A stretch of 18,196 nucleotides of DNA from an uncultured Lachnospiraceae bacterium. Its GTDB lineage: Bacteria > Bacillota > Clostridia > Lachnospirales > Lachnospiraceae. Of this stretch, positions 1-6,947 are shown one piece after another. The DNA is taken from the NCBI GenBank assembly GCA_945787485.1, contig CALZHV010000017.1, forward strand, positions 1 to 18,196, in the 5' to 3' direction. Position numbers and translations under genes: made by a program. Within the stretch, counting starts at the first letter, position 1. Each line of letters begins with the position of its first letter. The notes under the pieces are model-generated. The model ran no database searches and was not told the origin of the DNA. It saw nothing but the letters and a program-made list of their open reading frames with translations.

Positions 1-819
1 GAACTTACTTCCTCTCCTGCCTCATCCGTATGGCTGTAGAGACTTAATGTTCCAACTTCATCATCCGTCGTTTCATCCCATGTATTTCCGTTCTTTATCT
101 GACGGATAAACTTCTGGGTTACCGTATTTACAAATCTTGCATAATATGTCGCATCTGTCTCTGTAGTATACTTTATCGTCTTTCCGGCATCATATAGCAT
201 GCCTGATGTAACTTTTCTTCCCTGTTCATCATACCAGCCGACAAACTTATATCCTGTGCCTGCTTCTGCCGTTGAACTTACTTCCTCTCCTGCCTCATCC
301 GTATGGCTGTAGAGACTTAATGTTCCAACTTCATCATCCGTCGTTTCATCCCATGTATTTCCGTTCTTTATCTGACGGATAAACTTCTGGGTTACCGTAT
401 TTACAAATCTTGCATAATATGTCGCATCTGTCTCTGTAGTATACTTTATCGTCTTTCCGGCATCATATAGCATGCCTGATGTAACTTCTCTTCCCTGTTC
501 ATCATACCAGCCGACAAACTTATATCCTTCCTTAACGGTAACTGTAGAGCTTACTTCATTTCCAACAGTATCAGAATAGATATAACGATCAAGTATTGCT
601 ATGTTGTCATCGTCGGTTTCTATCCAATTTTCACCATCCTTTATCTGACGGATATATTTTTGAGTAACACTTGTGGAAAATCTTGCATAGTAAGTGCCAA
701 CTTTTTCTTTCGTTTCAGTAAAACTGTAAGTTGCTTTCGTCGAAATTAGTTTCCCGTCACTATCATACCAGCCCTCAAATTCATAACCTGTTTTTGCTGT
801 TGCAGTGGCAGTTACAATT
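1..819 (-). repeat. Three tandem 273-bp coding repeats (91 aa each)
   Basis: Units lie at about 1-273, 274-546 and 547-819. The first two match at 254 of 255 positions from 1-255 against 274-528 (only difference at 215/488, changing Lys to Glu) and then diverge. The third is clearly related in protein (GYEFEGWYDSDGK, YYARF, VTQKYIRQIKDG, EVSS) but much diverged in DNA. Position 1 falls inside an array that may continue to the left, so the copy number is unknown. Confidence 0.9.
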
Positions 820-2870
820 TCGTCCGTTGTCGCAAAATAAGCTTTTCCACCACTTCCCCCATTTTCATTATATTCAGCCATGTAATTTGTATCAGTTGTG
901 TCTGTTACACTGGTAATTTCAACCGTTCCACCAGTCTCTGAATTTATATATACATCACTACTTTTTGTTTGTGGAATGAATGCCTGTCGCCACCGCCACT
1001 GTGCAACCATAGTAAGTCCTTTGTGGATATTGGCATAACAGATTTGTGCCTCAGTATCTGTTGTGTTCCATTCCGTATATGTTTTGTCATCAGTATTCTG
1101 TTTCTGTGCAGACTTTGCAATACCCTTATCCCATATTTTAAAGTACTGCTCCTTCTTTGTCTGTTCTCCATTATAATCACAGGCAATAGTGTGCTCTGCC
1201 GGAAGTAGCAATGTACCCAGCTTGTCAGCATTAATCTGCTTATCCACTGGTACATCACTTACTGTATCACCGGTCAATAACCATCCCATAAATTTCCAGC
1301 CATCATTTTGACCTTCTGCTGCCTTGGATACATATGGAGCAATATATATAAATTCATTTTCCTCTTCTTCTTTAGAAACCGGTTTGAAGCTGTAAACATT
1401 AACGGCTTCATCCGTATTATAAGTTCTTTCAACAGTATATGCTAATCCACCATTTGGATCATAGGTCACTGTAGGACTCTTGATAAAGACAAAATGCAGG
1501 TCCGTTGCCGAGGTAATATTATCCAAATAATAGGTATATATGATGTCTCCGTCTCCGTTAATGTATTTTATCCATTTATCCTTCATTTCCTGAGCTGTCA
1601 AATCATCTCGATAATCTATCTCATTCCCATCTTTTTTCAAAAATGCAGTTATCAGATTTCCCGACGCATCCTGTATCGTATAATATAATCCGACGAATTC
1701 ACATCCTTCTGTAGCATCATCTTTCTTAATAACCGCCTGTACCTTCAATGGTTCCCCATCAACTGCATAAGTAATCAACTTGTTATCCACTGTAACCTTG
1801 TAACCTGAACTTATATCACCATTACCTGTAGTTGTTCCATCACTGTTACTAACTACACCACTTCCATGAAGTGTTGTACTTCCTGATAATGGATGGAATA
1901 TTTTGAAGTTAATATTATCCAGGAAATTACCGAAACTCTTATTACTATTAAGCTTACCATTGGCATCAACGCCTCCAACAGACACGAATCCAAATATAGT
2001 TCCTGTCTGACCTGCAGGCACAGTATAGAAATAATCTTTACTCATATCTACTCCTGTACCAGTAGTAGTATTAATCGTATTATTATTAGTAGTAGCATTG
2101 GCGCCATATTTTCCCCATGGATTTGTACCACTTGAAACGCTGCTGTCTGCCATAATCCAGATATGCCACTCTTCGGTATAGATAGAGCTTGGTGTCATAC
2201 TGAAGGCATTATTTCCCGAATTATTTTCAAAGGTACCACTTGCCGCAAATTTCTTACTGTAAACTATAAGATGCTCCCCCATCCCCGCATTTGCAGAGGT
2301 TTTTACAGAAGTTTTCCCCTGTGCAATTAGCCAGTCGACCATTTGCATCAGCTGATCCCTTCCGGATTTATCCGGTTTACCATCGTTATTCAGATCCGGT
2401 TTTGAAGGATCCACAGTCTGTTGTGGTCCTATTACCAATGCCATGGTATCCGTTGCATTACGGGCACCATGATCCAGTCCCCATTGATAGACACTTGCAG
2501 GCATTGTGACAACGTTCTGATATAATGTACTCTCTTCGTTTGCATTTAATTCCGCTGCATAATCTCCTTCTGAAGGTGTTAATGTCACGCCTTTAATATA
2601 TGTGCTTGAATTCGTTCTAAATAATTCAATTTGCCCATCAGACGCGGTTGTATTCCATGAAGGAATAAGACTTTGAGACTGTGTATTATAATCTTTTGTC
2701 CATGTTTGATCATCTTCAAAGCTACCATTTTTCAATCTACGATTTACATCTTCTTCTGCGTATACGGAGCCAATGTTCAAACATACAGACACAGCCATAT
2801 AGATACCAAATACAAGTGCAAGCATTTTGACATATACATTTCTTCTTTTATGTTTCCTCATAAAACTCAT
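1..2870 (-). CDS. Large secreted repeat protein (InlB-type repeats), C-terminus outside window
   Basis: An open frame of 956 codons is visible and runs off the left edge. I chose the ATG at 2870 because GAGGAG lies 7 nt before it; an in-frame ATG at 2894 has no such site. Residues 1-38 look like a signal peptide (KHKRR basic start, hydrophobic stretch 15-33, cleavage probably after SVYA). Residues 46-330 form a jelly-roll-like module (NGSFE near 48, IPSW near 70, AELNAN near 106, DTMALVIGP near 141, EEWHIWIMAD near 233) like carbohydrate-binding-like modules of Clostridia surface proteins. An EF-hand-like loop DLNNDGKPD sits near 159-167. Around 467-530 there is an InlB B-repeat-like segment (TVTYDPNGG, FMGW). 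From about 684 there are three 91-residue units with GYKFVGWYDEQG and ATYYARFV, resembling the divergent InlB B-repeat family. A cell-wall anchor (LPXTG or similar) would lie beyond the window, so anchoring is unknown. Probable role: surface adhesion or glycan contact (inference). It lies downstream of a two-component system. Confidence 0.85.
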   Translation of the reverse strand, partial: MSFMRKHKRRNVYVKMLALVFGIYMAVSVCLNIGSVYAEEDVNRRLKNGSFEDDQTWTKDYNTQSQSLIPSWNTTASDGQIELFRTNSSTYIKGVTLTPSEGDYAAELNANEESTLYQNVVTMPASVYQWGLDHGARNATDTMALVIGPQQTVDPSKPDLNNDGKPDKSGRDQLMQMVDWLIAQGKTSVKTSANAGMGEHLIVYSKKFAASGTFENNSGNNAFSMTPSSIYTEEWHIWIMADSSVSSGTNPWGKYGANATTNNNTINTTTGTGVDMSKDYFYTVPAGQTGTIFGFVSVGGVDANGKLNSNKSFGNFLDNINFKIFHPLSGSTTLHGSGVVSNSDGTTTGNGDISSGYKVTVDNKLITYAVDGEPLKVQAVIKKDDATEGCEFVGLYYTIQDASGNLITAFLKKDGNEIDYRDDLTAQEMKDKWIKYINGDGDIIYTYYLDNITSATDLHFVFIKSPTVTYDPNGGLAYTVERTYNTDEAVNVYSFKPVSKEEEENEFIYIAPYVSKAAEGQNDGWKFMGWLLTGDTVSDVPVDKQINADKLGTLLLPAEHTIACDYNGEQTKKEQYFKIWDKGIAKSAQKQNTDDKTYTEWNTTDTEAQICYANIHKGLTMVAQWRWRQAFIPQTKSSDVYINSETGGTVEITSVTDTTDTNYMAEYNENGGSGGKAYFATTDEIVTATATAKTGYEFEGWYDSDGKLISTKATYSFTETKEKVGTYYARFSTSVTQKYIRQIKDGENWIETDDDNIAILDRYIYSDTVGNEVSSTVTVKEGYKFVGWYDEQGREVTSGMLYDAGKTIKYTTETDATYYARFVNTVTQKFIRQIKNGNTWDETTDDEVGTLSLYSHTDEAGEEVSSTAEAGTGYKFVGWYDEQGRKVTSGMLYDAGKTIKYTTETDATYYARFVNTVTQKFIRQIKNGNTWDETTDDEVGTLSLYSHTDEAGEEVS

Positions 2871-2925
2871 ATGTTTTCTCCTCTCATTTTTCATATGTCA
2901 GAAAAAATCATTTATCAAAATTAGC

Positions 2926-2931
2926 AGTATA
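2926..2931 (-). promoter_or_regulatory. Possible -10 box of the surface-protein gene
   Basis: On the minus strand the hexamer TATACT lies in a very A+T-rich stretch, which would put the transcript start about 50 nt before the ATG at 2870. No good -35 box is present at 16-18 nt spacing. A promoter with a poor -35 would fit dependence on an activator, but this is a weak call. Confidence 0.25.
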
Positions 2932-3036
2932 ATATATTTTCATCTTCAAGATTTTCTCTTTTTACATACAATCACACTATTTGCACATTCTAAATCCGTA
3001 ACAGAATACCACATCTACCCTTACAAAAACCTTACG

Positions 3037-3088
3037 TTTTGTCTTTTTTAAATAAAATAAAAAGACTTTTTGTCTGTTTTAAATAAAA
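3037..3088. repeat. Two 21-bp direct repeats, 31 bp apart, before the surface-protein gene
   Basis: The plus-strand copies at 3037-3057 and 3068-3088 share ttttgtct, then one variable base, then ttttaaataaaa (20 of 21 identical). Between them an inverted copy AAAAAGAC (3059-3066) pairs with GTCTTTTT (3041-3048). The 31-bp period is close to three DNA turns. They lie downstream of the response regulator stop and more than 160 bp upstream of the surface gene. They could be binding sites for the adjacent regulator (inference), or simply A+T-rich debris. The right copy overlaps the U-tract of the terminator described next. Confidence 0.5.
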
Positions 3089-3134
3089 AAGCAATACATT
3101 ATAGAAAACTCGCAGCATCTATATCGCATTGCTT
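3085..3134 (-). terminator. Likely rho-independent terminator of the two-component operon
   Basis: On the minus strand AAGCAAT (3134-3128) pairs with ATTGCTT (3095-3089). A second inner stem TATAG/CTATA is separated by 4-nt internal loops, and a 14-nt loop closes it. The hairpin is followed by a run of T (TTTTTT ATTT), and starts about 33 bp after the regulator stop codon. The stem is A+T-rich and imperfect, so it may leak into the surface gene. Confidence 0.6.
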
Positions 3135-3167
3135 ATAATATAAATTATTCTTATTGTATTATTTTGA

Positions 3168-3980
3168 TTATTTATGACTTCCAGCATCCATTTCCCATTG
3201 ATTTTTTAGCTCTGCAAGTTGCCCATTTCGTTCCTCCGACCAACTGTATCTTTTTAAATATGAGCCATGATAATCTGCTATCGAATCTTTCTTTCCCGAT
3301 AATATCCTATACAAGTCACAATCAACCTGATCTGTACGCAGATATTTCGTTTTTCCGTCTGTTCCGATAATATTATCAATCCCTGCTTCCTTAAGCTTAT
3401 CCTTAAGCCTTGACATTGTAACCCAATAAACACTGTCACCTACAGCTTTATCCGGCCACAGACATGCAACTGCTTCTCCTCCGGTAATTCCTACTGCCCC
3501 TCTGTCAACCAGTAATGCAAATAGTTCTTCCTGCTTGGTATGTCCCAAATGAAGAGGAGTGCCATCTACAGTAACAAGCAAGTCCGGCATTGTTTGTATA
3601 ACTATCTTTTTTTTAGGTCGTGCAGAAATATAAGAAGCCTTTTCCAATTCTTTAACCACATCTTCCTTAAAATAAGGTTTTAGAAGATAGCCAATGGCAT
3701 CTACACCAAATGCCTCTAACGCATACTGTTCATATGCTGTTACAAATACTATACGTATATTTATATCTATATCTTTCAATCTTTTCGCCAGCTCAATACC
3801 ATTAATTCCCGGCATATGAATATCAAGAAAAGCAACATCCACAGTATTATCCTGTGCCCATTTCAAAGCTTCCTCGCTTTTACGGAACAAGCTTAATTCC
3901 TCCACCAAATTTAATCCATCAATCGTCATTTTGAAATTATTTAATAATGCTATCTCATCATCTACGTATATTACTTTCAT
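3168..3980 (-). CDS. Response regulator: receiver plus SARP/OmpR-like winged-helix output
   Basis: This 270-residue cytoplasmic regulator should receive phosphate from the kinase encoded just before it and then control transcription. The receiver spans about residues 1-118: acidic pair D7-D8, phospho-acceptor D53 in VAFLDIHMPG, T81 in VFVTAYEQYALEAF, and K101-P102. After a linker, residues 125-222 look like the winged-helix part of SARP/BTAD-type activators (TKQEELFALLVDR, VACLWPDK, YWVTMSRLKDKLKEAG). It is not a LytTR domain, although the partner kinase is LytS/YehU-like. The ATG overlaps the kinase stop as ATGA, with GGAGGT 6 nt upstream, so translation is probably coupled. The target is not shown by the sequence; the surface-protein gene directly downstream is the obvious candidate (inference). 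Confidence 0.88.
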   Translation of the reverse strand: MKVIYVDDEIALLNNFKMTIDGLNLVEELSLFRKSEEALKWAQDNTVDVAFLDIHMPGINGIELAKRLKDIDINIRIVFVTAYEQYALEAFGVDAIGYLLKPYFKEDVVKELEKASYISARPKKKIVIQTMPDLLVTVDGTPLHLGHTKQEELFALLVDRGAVGITGGEAVACLWPDKAVGDSVYWVTMSRLKDKLKEAGIDNIIGTDGKTKYLRTDQVDCDLYRILSGKKDSIADYHGSYLKRYSWSEERNGQLAELKNQWEMDAGSHK

Positions 3981-5827
3981 TCAGTCACCTCCATCGGTAT
4001 TTTTATGGTTACTTTTGTTCCCACTCCCGGAGTACTGTCAAAATCAATGCTTCCTCCTGCCATATTTTCAAGGCGATATCTCACATTTCGGATACCTACA
4101 CACTCCTTAGATTCCAGTTCCCGAGGAATGAATCCCACTCCGTCATCTGAAATAGTAATAACAACTACATTTTCTTCTCGCTGTGTTCGAAGCATTACCG
4201 TTCCACTACGGTCATCTTCCAATAACCCATGCTTGATAGCATTTTCAACAAGTGGCTGTACAGTAAGAGGAGGAATCTTAAAATTAATTTCCTCAATATT
4301 TTTAGAAAACATAATTCTGTCAGGAAAACGCATTTGTTCCAACGCAACATAATCCTCTACCTGTTCCAGTTCTGCCGAAAAAGCAATCATTCCCTCTTCT
4401 TCAATTGTGTTTATATTCTTTCTCAGATATCTGGCAAACCTAATTAAAGCTTCATCCGCTTTTTTTGCATCATATTTACAAAAACCACTAATAGTCGTTA
4501 AAACATTAAAAATAAAATGTTTACGTATCTGACTCATCATAACGGCAATACGACGTTCTGTAAGTTCTCTGTCTTTTTCTGCCAGCTCCCTGTTTTTTTC
4601 TGCCAGCTCTCTGTCCTTTTCTGCCAACTGATGCTCTTTTTCCGCAAGCAGCAATTCTTTCTCGCTATAATTGTTCATTGTGGCAACACCAACAAACACC
4701 ATATAGATAAGAAATGAAAGCAGTGTAAACACAAGCCCGGATGAATTTCCCTTTATATAAAAAGCCGCCACATCTGCAATTACACCTACTACACATAGAT
4801 ATGAAAGTTTGGTTCCAATAAAAATCTCACGTTTTTCCTTATTTTTTATTTTTTCATATACTGCGAGAATACCTGCAAGAATAACACCGATTCCTATTAC
4901 AATATGAGTTACTGTCAATGTTTCCCTTATATCCAATATTCCTAAAAATTGCAACATCAGTTGTATAAGGCTTATTAAAACAGACAAAATACAATACACT
5001 TCCAATGCGCATTTACTCTTTTTTGTATAATACCTTCCAATCCACTTCATGAGAGGTACAATGCCAATCATAAGCATAGTCACTGATATATAAAAGAACA
5101 TAACTGATTTATCAGGAAGAATGAATGGAGTAAACCTTGTGTCTGTCAGTTTCCAAAAACCAAGCATGGTGGCAAAAATACCAAGTTCAAAAATATTATC
5201 CCAAGCTCTCCTTTTACTGTTCCGATAACCTGAAACACAAATAAATACAATACCCACAAAAACTGCAATAATTCCTAAGATAAGCTGTGGCAAGTCTTTT
5301 GATAAACGTTCTTTGTATACGGAAAGCTCTGAGCCTATTAGAAGCTCTACTTCCCTGTTTCGAAAGCTTTCATAAACAGGTGTTATTTCTATTTTTACCT
5401 CTTTTTCGGCATCTTCCCGATATATGGGTATCATGACCCAGTTACAACCTACTGTTTTACTAAATTTCAAATTTTCGTATGGCTGTAATTGGTACACATT
5501 TTCTCCATCCAGCCACACCGATACATACTGGTGTACTGTGTAAAATGCGAGTGTAACATCCGTTTCTATCGTTTTATCAAGGGTAAATGTGATTTCCTTT
5601 CTAATACCGATTGGAGAATTTTCATCATTTATTTCTTTGCATGCGTAATCTGTTATCTGTCTAATGTCTTTCTCATTTCTCGTTTGTATAACCATAGTAT
5701 TATTTTTTATTGCAAAAAAAGATATAAGTGTAATAATTGCAATAAATGCTATTATGAATAACCAGAAAGAAATGCCTGCTAATATTTTATCTGCCGATTT
5801 GGTCGTCTGTTTATTTGATAATGACAT
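3977..5827 (-). CDS. Membrane sensor histidine kinase, 7TM type with His_kinase/HATPase module
   Basis: A 616-residue kinase. The start at 5827 is set by AAGGAG 7 nt before the ATG; an open extension of 12 codons upstream lacks such a site. Order of parts: one membrane helix (about 17-40); an extracytoplasmic segment of about 135 residues with a beta-rich FYTVHQYVSVWLDGENVYQL region, similar to the sensory jelly-roll domains of 7TMR-DISM receptors; about six or seven more membrane helices (178-385); a coiled coil of AEKDREL-type heptads (395-426); a His_kinase motif SQIRKHFIFN with the likely phospho-accepting H437; an ATPase domain with N box VENAIKHG (near 529) and G boxes DDGVGF (near 561) and TPGVGTKV. 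Most relatives have NPHF where this protein has RKHF. It overlaps the response regulator gene by 4 bp, a cognate pair. The signal is unknown. Confidence 0.88.
   Translation of the reverse strand: MSLSNKQTTKSADKILAGISFWLFIIAFIAIITLISFFAIKNNTMVIQTRNEKDIRQITDYACKEINDENSPIGIRKEITFTLDKTIETDVTLAFYTVHQYVSVWLDGENVYQLQPYENLKFSKTVGCNWVMIPIYREDAEKEVKIEITPVYESFRNREVELLIGSELSVYKERLSKDLPQLILGIIAVFVGIVFICVSGYRNSKRRAWDNIFELGIFATMLGFWKLTDTRFTPFILPDKSVMFFYISVTMLMIGIVPLMKWIGRYYTKKSKCALEVYCILSVLISLIQLMLQFLGILDIRETLTVTHIVIGIGVILAGILAVYEKIKNKEKREIFIGTKLSYLCVVGVIADVAAFYIKGNSSGLVFTLLSFLIYMVFVGVATMNNYSEKELLLAEKEHQLAEKDRELAEKNRELAEKDRELTERRIAVMMSQIRKHFIFNVLTTISGFCKYDAKKADEALIRFARYLRKNINTIEEEGMIAFSAELEQVEDYVALEQMRFPDRIMFSKNIEEINFKIPPLTVQPLVENAIKHGLLEDDRSGTVMLRTQREENVVVITISDDGVGFIPRELESKECVGIRNVRYRLENMAGGSIDFDSTPGVGTKVTIKIPMEVTE
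4564..4647 (-). repeat. Four 21-bp tandem repeats coding the kinase coiled-coil linker
   Basis: Units at 4564-4584, 4585-4605, 4606-4626 and 4627-4647 each encode one heptad of the AEKDREL type (LAEKEHQ, LAEKDRE, LAEKNRE, LAEKDRE, then LTERR). The first three are highly similar in DNA, the fourth is diverged. The repeat lies between the last membrane helix and the phospho-accepting histidine, where it would form the signal-transmitting helix of the dimer. Loss or gain of one unit would keep the reading frame. Confidence 0.8.
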
Positions 5828-5902
5828 AAAATGTCTCCTTATCCTAACTAAATTTCCGTGCAATATGTATGAGTCAGAAAAACTTCATTCTCATTACAAA
5901 TA

Positions 5903-5930
5903 AAAGTAAATATGTTTGAAGTAATGTCAA
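5903..5930 (-). promoter_or_regulatory. Candidate promoter of the kinase-regulator operon
   Basis: On the minus strand there is a perfect TTGACA (5930-5925), a 16-bp spacer and TACTTT (5908-5903). The start of transcription would be near 5897, giving a leader of about 70 nt before the kinase ATG. The -10 box matches consensus only in part. Confidence 0.45.
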
Positions 5931-5945
5931 TATAGCATGCATTTT

Positions 5946-5960
5946 ATGTTGATTCAACAT
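5946..5960. promoter_or_regulatory. 15-bp palindrome upstream of the kinase promoter
   Basis: ATGTTGA-T-TCAACAT is a perfect 7+1+7 palindrome, 15 bp beyond the candidate -35 box, a position where activators often bind. No regulator can be named from the sequence. Confidence 0.3.
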
Positions 5961-5992
5961 GTACTTTAATGATGCAGTATCTAATTTTCATT

Positions 5993-6058
5993 AAAAAAAG
6001 TAGGACTAAGTTGGTTTTCAGTCTCGTACTTCAAGTCTGAAAACCAACTTAGTCCTAC
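5993..6058 (-). terminator. Strong rho-independent terminator after the HD-domain gene
   Basis: The arms at 6000-6021 and 6037-6058 are perfect reverse complements over 22 bp, with a 15-nt loop. On the minus strand the hairpin is followed by seven T (5999-5993). It begins 32 bp after the HD gene stop codon. There is no T-run on the other side, so it works for minus-strand transcripts. It also insulates the kinase operon from the genes upstream. Confidence 0.9.
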
Positions 6059-6090
6059 CATAATAATAACATATGTTACAGATTTATGAT

Positions 6091-6747
6091 TTATAAAACC
6101 TTACGACCATTCGCCGTCAGCTTAAATCTTGTTCCAAGTAATTCTGCCGCTCGTCTGCACATCATCATTCTGCCTAAAAATATTTCAAAATACTCATACA
6201 TAGTACAAATATCTTCATCTATTTGTAAATTTAAAGTAATCACATGTTTATCAGAATTTACTTTTACTGTGGAATTTGTGACGGCATAATTGACACGATC
6301 ATGTTTATCATAGTTGGATTTATCTTTATTTCCAACTCTGTTCCTTCTGACATCTGTTTTATCTGCAAGGACAAGAGCAGCCGATATTGCATCGATTGCT
6401 CCTCCTGTAGTTTCATCATGATTTCCTATAGCAGAAGATATTATAACTCTGTCCTCTAACGGCATCTTCATTCTTGATAAAATATTATATGACAAAATTG
6501 CTCCATATTCCGCATGTTTATTTCTGTTAATAAAATTACCGATATCGTGCATTGCACCGGCTATCTGCGCAAGCTCAATATCATGCTTTGAATATCCGAG
6601 TTGTGAAAGAATACTTCCTGCACGTTTTGCAACAATTGCACAATGTTTTTCCGAATGTTCCGTATATCCTAGCACTTCAAGATTATCATTTGATTTTTTT
6701 AGAAATGCTTTTACTTCTTCATCTGTCAATATATCTTTATAATTCAA
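6091..6747 (-). CDS. HD-domain phosphohydrolase, substrate unknown
   Basis: A 218-residue soluble protein of the HD metal-dependent phosphohydrolase superfamily. Visible metal-site residues are H31/H35 (TEHSEKH), H67-D68 (GAMHDIGNF), H78 (NKHAEYGA), H110-D111 (GNHDE) and D129 (LADKTDVRR). The HD motif, extra histidines and distal Asp suggest an intact catalytic site; activity on a nucleotide or phosphorylated metabolite is a family-level expectation only. The start is a TTG at 6747: a stop lies two codons upstream in frame and no ATG is available near the AAGGAG at 6758-6763, which stands a rather long 10 nt before TTG. It follows carB by 200 bp with a likely promoter of its own and ends at a strong terminator, so it is probably transcribed separately, with some read-through possible. 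Confidence 0.82.
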   Translation of the reverse strand: MNYKDILTDEEVKAFLKKSNDNLEVLGYTEHSEKHCAIVAKRAGSILSQLGYSKHDIELAQIAGAMHDIGNFINRNKHAEYGAILSYNILSRMKMPLEDRVIISSAIGNHDETTGGAIDAISAALVLADKTDVRRNRVGNKDKSNYDKHDRVNYAVTNSTVKVNSDKHVITLNLQIDEDICTMYEYFEIFLGRMMMCRRAAELLGTRFKLTANGRKVL

Positions 6748-6888
6748 AACTTATTTTCTCCTTCTTGTGTCTATTAAATAAATCTTTTCCGCATGCATAG
6801 CAAGTTTCTGCCATCATTCGATTTTATTTACTCTGTCTGACATCTTATCATTCAAAAAAGCATTTCTCTATCACATACTTGTAAAATG

Positions 6889-6916
6889 ATTGTAAATTGA
6901 AAGTAAGTTTTGTAAA
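6889..6916 (-). promoter_or_regulatory. Candidate promoter of the HD-domain gene
   Basis: On the minus strand TTTACA (6916-6911), a 16-bp spacer and TACAAT (6894-6889) make a reasonable sigma-A type promoter. The leader would be about 135 nt. The 200-bp gap after carB otherwise holds only a weak hairpin (6916-6943) and two short open frames without ribosome binding sites. Confidence 0.45.
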
Positions 6917-6943
6917 GCTATGAAAAACACATTTTGTCATGCT
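6916..6943 (-). terminator. Weak hairpin after carB, possible terminator
   Basis: On the minus strand AGC-ATGA-AAAA can pair with TTTT-TCAT-GCT around a TGTG loop, with one bulged base on each side. It starts 5 nt after the carB stop codon. Only a short T-run follows (TTTACAAAA), so termination would be inefficient. It touches the candidate promoter of the HD gene. Confidence 0.25.
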
Positions 6944-6947
6944 ATAT

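Noticed and set aside
1..819. Tandem repeats considered as a CRISPR array
   Set aside because: The units are 273 bp, contiguous, without spacers, and encode a continuous protein domain.
2871..2894. Upstream in-frame ATG for the surface protein
   Set aside because: No ribosome binding site precedes it, and the GAGGAG for the ATG at 2870 lies inside the extra codons.
3041..3079. Second terminator from the AAAAAGAC/GTCT inverted sequences
   Set aside because: The stems are only 4-8 bp and almost all A-T; they are better described as repeats.
5828..5863. 12-codon N-terminal extension of the histidine kinase
   Set aside because: AAGGAG sits inside this stretch at correct distance for the ATG at 5827, so the longer start is unlikely.
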